Source: Quillaja saponaria
Taxonomy: Eukaryota > Streptophyta > Magnoliopsida > Fabales > Quillajaceae
Assembly: GCA_029379385.1 (NCBI GenBank)
Contig: CM055615.1
Location: 1,116,001-1,180,000 of the forward strand
Direction: 5' to 3'
Length of the DNA: 64,000 bases
Part shown: one piece after another, positions 59,492-64,000 of the stretch
How the letters are laid out: each line of letters begins with the position of its first letter
Numbering within the stretch: position 1 is the first letter of the stretch
Notes under the pieces: generated by a model
Databases searched by the model: none
What the model was told of the DNA's origin: nothing
Seen by the model: the letters and a program-made list of their open reading frames with translations, nothing else
Translations under genes and position numbers: made by a program

Positions 59492-62400
59492 TGTCACACC
59501 CCTCACGGATGCATAACTGGCTGGATGGTTGGATAACCAAACCTCCGTAACCCTGAATTCAAAACAAAGTAACAACATGACTCTTGACTCAACTAAAGAA
59601 TAAAAGTAACTTTTATGGAATAAAAATTCATTATAAAAGTTTTTTTTTTTAATGAAACAAATAGCAACTTACTGAAAATTTATATAATATATATGTGTTC
59701 CTAATTCCACACAATGACACGAGGATTTTTGTCTAGAATATTACATCATACAAAATTAAACTTTCCTTCATTCTAGTGTGACTGCAACTTTCATCCCTTA
59801 ACTTTAAGTCTGAGATCCCGAAAATATCTTGCCGTACTCTGTTGACAGGTCAACAAACTCGGCGACGCCATAAATTGGATTCCTGAAAAAAAAATTATCC
59901 ACCAGAGGGATGAGTCCTACGGACTCTGTGAGTGAAAAATCACACCTAAAGGGTACTGGCATCACCCAACACAAATATATAACATATATAATCACCTCAT
60001 GTAACATTGTTTATACCTTAATTCACATTACACATATACAACGTCATAAATTCACAATTTACATGAAACACATGATCACAAATTAATCAGAGCAATAATA
60101 TCAAACAAAGAAACCAAATGGCCAATGAGTGACCCAGCCCCGCACAACAGTGTTACCCCTTACCGGGCATTTACGCACCCGCACAACAAATGGATCTCTG
60201 TAAAAAATCCATCCCACCAGGGCTAGCACTCAATTTTTAAAAAAAAAAATGTTTTTAAAAATCAAAATTTTCTTATGATTTAAAATCAGAACATCTTAGG
60301 TGTACCTGGATTTTTATTTTAGAGATAAAAATCACTTTTCATAAAAATCTCACTTTGTTGGCCCTTATCAACCATAACCAATATCAAATAAAGTCAAACA
60401 AAGCAACCAATATGAAACAAACATAATTTAAATAAATTACTAAAATACTCTACTTGCTTATTTTTCATATATCATGTATGTTCAAATAAATATATAATTG
60501 CACATAATCTAGCCCCTAAAGGCAGCAATTAACCACTTACCTTTAACCTATTCCATTTGTCACTCACACTTGCGTCCACGCATGTTATCAGGTCCACATT
60601 AGAATCCGGAACTGAATTTCATAATTCTAAATAATACTTAGTTCATGAACGTTATTTTTATAATCTTTTAATTACTAAGTTTATATCTCAACTTGTATAG
60701 GTTTATTTATGAAAATTTTTCATTAAGCTATTACATGTCAATTAATGTGAATTATACTTTATGTGATAAGGTTAATAATGAAGAGTCATTTTAAATGTCT
60801 TGGCAATGCATAGAGTAGAAGAAACCATTAGAAAGGATAAAAAGCACTTAGTGAATTAGAGATGTTGAGACTGTCCAAACTTGGGGTTTGGACCAGTGTC
60901 TACTTTAACAGTCATATCTTTCTCTAAAAAACTCTGAATCCAGTTTTATAAAATTTATAAAATACTAGACATATGTAGCTTTATAATGGTATATCATTTG
61001 TCATTTTTAGATTTTTATATCAATACATTTTATTGTTTGAAGTTATATCAAATTCTGTAACACGTAGAATTTTGACAACTCTGATCTTACCTTAGTTAAT
61101 TAAACATAACTTTCTCTAGGAAAAAGAAAATCTAATTCCGATTGTTGGGTTTATTATTAGAAAATTATATCTATCGTTATTATTTTTAAACTTTTTCTAA
61201 AATCAGTATTGAACCCATTCAATTTCTTACATGAACCAAAAACAGGGTACTAAAAATTCTACCTGACCTAACTAGAGTCTAACAGCAATAACTAAGTTTT
61301 ATTCTACTCCGAAGCTACATTTCAGACAATATTTCAAGACTATAAGCTACATTTCATCTTTTGAACTCTTAATTTTATTCTACTCCGAAGACACTTGAAA
61401 TACCGAGTTTCTGTTACCCACGAAATCTGCCCCCTGCATTCCTTCAAAACCACCTAACTCCCATTTACCCTTTAACTAACAATTCCCCAAATCTAAACCT
61501 TTACACCACGCCACATGGAAATAACTAAGTTTCAAGAAGATATGGAAAAATTGAATGGATTCACACATTTAGTTTCTTTTAGGCCTTTTATCAAATACCT
61601 TAAGTTCATAAATTACTTCTATTGATGTGTATGTGTATAAATATTTATTTATCCCTATCTTAATAATTTAACCTAAATCCCTAGAATTTACATTACTTAT
61701 AATCCCCACATTAGCTTCAAAGTTAAATTAATTATCTAGCTCTCATCACTAACTTGAACTCCACATTCTAATATCAATATATTCCAACTTAAAATTTGCC
61801 TCTTCTAACATCATTTTCAATTTTCATTCATCATCCTAATCTTCTAAGATTAAATCTCAACAATTACTTAAAAGAACAACATGAAATCCTAAGGAAAGAT
61901 ATAAGATTAGGTGGTCTAAAATAAATTTAGATCGTATCACACTAGGGCAGCCTAAACTAAGTAAAGTTACATGTACCTAGTGACTGAATTGAATGTCCTT
62001 TGTTGTCAGCTATGCCTACTAGCACTCCTCTACTCTGTCCCCTTTAAACCAGTAGGTACATCATTTCCAAATGGGGGTCACGGTTACAACAAGAAAAGAA
62101 AACAGCTGCTAAAATTCAAAAATAAACTACTGCTCACGTCTATATCACCTAACCCACACTCCCACAACTGCTACTTATGGTCAAATAAGCATACACACAC
62201 ACAACTAGGAGTCTTGGTTTCTGAAAGGTTTAAAACAAGTTGCTACCCTCTAAAATAGGGGATGATGATGGTTGCCATGAGTATTTCTTGACCACTCTAC
62301 AAAGTTAAGCAAGGCAAGAGGATGGCAAGAGCATGGAAGGAAGAGAAATTATGGTATCAAGGATGGTTTATCACTCGATTGAAATAAAGGGAAAGGCAGA

Positions 62401-62980
62401 ACGAAGTAGAGTAGGGAAGCAAGACAAGGGAGGTTATTCGGCCAAGCAAGAAAGGAAATCAAAGCAAAATCAGCAAAGAGGAAAACTCACCTACCTCGGC
62501 CAGTAGGAGATTTCATGAACCAATTGAGAAAAACAGGGTGCCCACCATAAACCCCAAGCTTTTTGCTACGATTCTTGGTGAGGACCAACTTCTTAGCCAG
62601 CCAAGATTTCAAGGCCACATGCAACAAGGAGAAACAAAGAGGAAAGCAAAACAGGAAAATGTAAGAAGGAGGCTCGACTAGAATTTAGAAGGAAAAAAAA
62701 AGGAAGCTTCTTGACTCTAAGCAAAACCATAACGGGGGGCAGAAAAAGAAAGCTTATGGCAGTGGGAAAATGAAGGCTGAGAAATATCGGTGGACCAAAA
62801 GGAAAAAAAAAAACAAAAAACGTAAAGAAAACAAATAAGGACAATATCAAGTCAAGGAGTCAACAGTTAGAATTTAGGGTGTAAATCATTCATTCAATTA
62901 TATAAACATGTTTAATTGCATTATTTATTAATTTACTTTACCTCTATATTAAGTTATACATTATATCAAAAATTTAATTT
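59492..62980 (+). repeat. Probable long LTR of a Ty3/gypsy-like element
   Basis: It starts TGTCACACCCC at 59492, a typical gypsy LTR start. The first 0.8 kb includes phrases common in plant gypsy LTRs (for example CCCCTTACCGGGCATTTACGC at about 60155 and GACTCTGTGAGTG at 59918). A TGGTATCAGA primer-like site is at 62984-62993, so the LTR could reach about 62980, but an end CA and target duplication were not settled. The second LTR, if any, lies outside the window. Confidence 0.4.
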
Positions 62981-64000
62981 TTATGGTATCAGATTATAAC
63001 AATAAATTTAAATTTTTGGTTTACCTTTGTTCTTGTTATATATATGTGTATTATATATATATATATATATATATGTATTAAATATTTATCGATTTAATTC
63101 CTTTTTATACCTATGCTATTTACCATCACTTCCCAATTTACACCTCAATATTTAATTATCATTATGACTAAAATTCCCTGCTACCTCAAACTTAACGTTA
63201 TTATATCAATTACTCATAACATTACTCCAATTTATTCTAATTTCACATTTTCAATATCAGGTTATAACATAACAATCTCTTACTTAAACTAAAGATAATC
63301 GATCATGTGTCTAATACTCATCTTCCTAAGATGCCGATTGAGCTACTATCTTTGCTTTAGCTATTTACTAAATTTTCTTTGTTGACCTAATATTTGCAAA
63401 ATCATATAAATTCTTTTTATAGATGATTTCTTAAATCATATTTGGAATCATAATTCCAAATATTTGAACCTCTTATAAGACCGAAATTAGAAGGCTTGAG
63501 TTATCGCCCCATTGTCAACATAATACATGCTACTAGATGTTTTAATGGTAAGAACTTCTCAAGTTCATTAACGAACTTGGTTATCTAAACATGGTAGGAA
63601 AATATAAAGATTTAGTATTAGAATTTACAATAGCATCTTCTATACTATAATGCCAATTAACCATTTCAATGGTGAACTCACATATAGAATTCAGTCCTTT
63701 TATTATACATATTAGATTCCAAATCTAATAGTTATAACTATTATCAAATAACTTCTTAAGTGGTTTTACATTTGTACAACATTCTTAATGTGTAATATTT
63801 CTTATATTTCAGTTAAAATACTTATAATATTCACACTAGTCTTATTGACAATCTTGATTTATCCACATTCTTATGTATATCAAACTCTTTGATATCTATA
63901 ATGAATTGGATGAACCAATTTTGGCAAAACTTGTTTCAATTCATAAAATATTTCATAAAACGAAACATTGAAGTTTACACATTACGTGGTCATTACCACT
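62981..64000. other. AT-rich tail of the window, no gene seen
   Basis: Possibly the start of a retroelement interior after the primer-like site at 62984. No gag frame is visible. A (TA)n run lies at 63052-63074. Confidence 0.4.
63052..63074. repeat. (TA)n microsatellite
   Basis: About 11 uninterrupted TA units in AT-rich surroundings. Confidence 0.95.

Noticed and set aside
61971..62258. 95-codon plus-strand frame
   Set aside because: No family likeness and lies in LTR-like DNA.
1..64000. CRISPR arrays, operons, bacterial promoters
   Set aside because: The DNA is plant nuclear; regular repeats found are tandem arrays in retroelements with no spacer pattern.
1..64000. tRNA or rRNA genes
   Set aside because: I found no full tRNA cloverleaf or rRNA core; the only tRNA-like signal is the A/B box pair in the hAT element, which lacks the rest of a tRNA.

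Overview
The window is nuclear DNA of a dicotyledonous plant. It holds seven intron-rich (one intronless) genes with clear plant-only or plant-type families: a vacuolar sorting receptor, a P4-ATPase, a small coiled-coil protein, a plastid-type PRC-barrel protein, an S6 kinase, a GH5 endo-mannanase and a FERONIA-type receptor kinase. Introns are AT-rich and the spaces between genes are full of LTR retrotransposon remains. The proteins match the eudicot forms of these families. I cannot name the genus.

Layout. 529-7195 (-): vacuolar sorting receptor, 12 exons, 613 codons before the stop. 7.2-11.6 kb: AT-rich, no gene. 11.6-14.9 kb (-): a 68-codon His/Cys-rich gene cut in two by a 3.1 kb non-coding LTR retrotransposon that made a perfect 5-bp target duplication. 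15.7-19.0 kb: a second, related, older non-coding LTR element. 19.0-23.5 kb: gene fragments, a short LTR element with a decayed gag, and a 419-bp hAT-type miniature transposon with a perfect 8-bp target duplication. 25.2-32.4 kb (-): P4-ATPase of the ALA1 type, 7 coding exons, with a complete 1.45 kb LTR element inside intron 5. 34.9-35.7 kb (-): small coiled-coil protein. 36.4-39.7 kb (-): plastid PRC-barrel protein. 41.6-45.1 kb (+): S6 kinase. 46.1-48.2 kb (-): mannan endo-1,4-beta-mannosidase ending in HDEL. 50.4-53.1 kb (+): FERONIA. 54-64 kb: decayed Ty1/copia pieces in opposite orientations and long LTR-like tracts, no host gene.

The host genes are ordinary neighbours, not an operon or a pathway cluster, though several act at the endomembrane system or cell wall (vacuolar sorting, lipid flipping, mannan hydrolysis, wall sensing) and S6 kinase is the TOR effector. 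All exon boundaries were built by hand from splice consensus and reading frame; for each of the five intron-containing genes with a clear start codon and stop codon the summed exons give a whole number of codons. The points most worth following are the retrotransposon-split small gene, the ER-retention signal on the mannanase together with its missing start codon, the two GC-AG introns, the overlapping upstream ORF and Ser-Pro hydrophobic motif of the S6 kinase, the LTR element in the P4-ATPase intron and the Pol III-like boxes in the hAT element.
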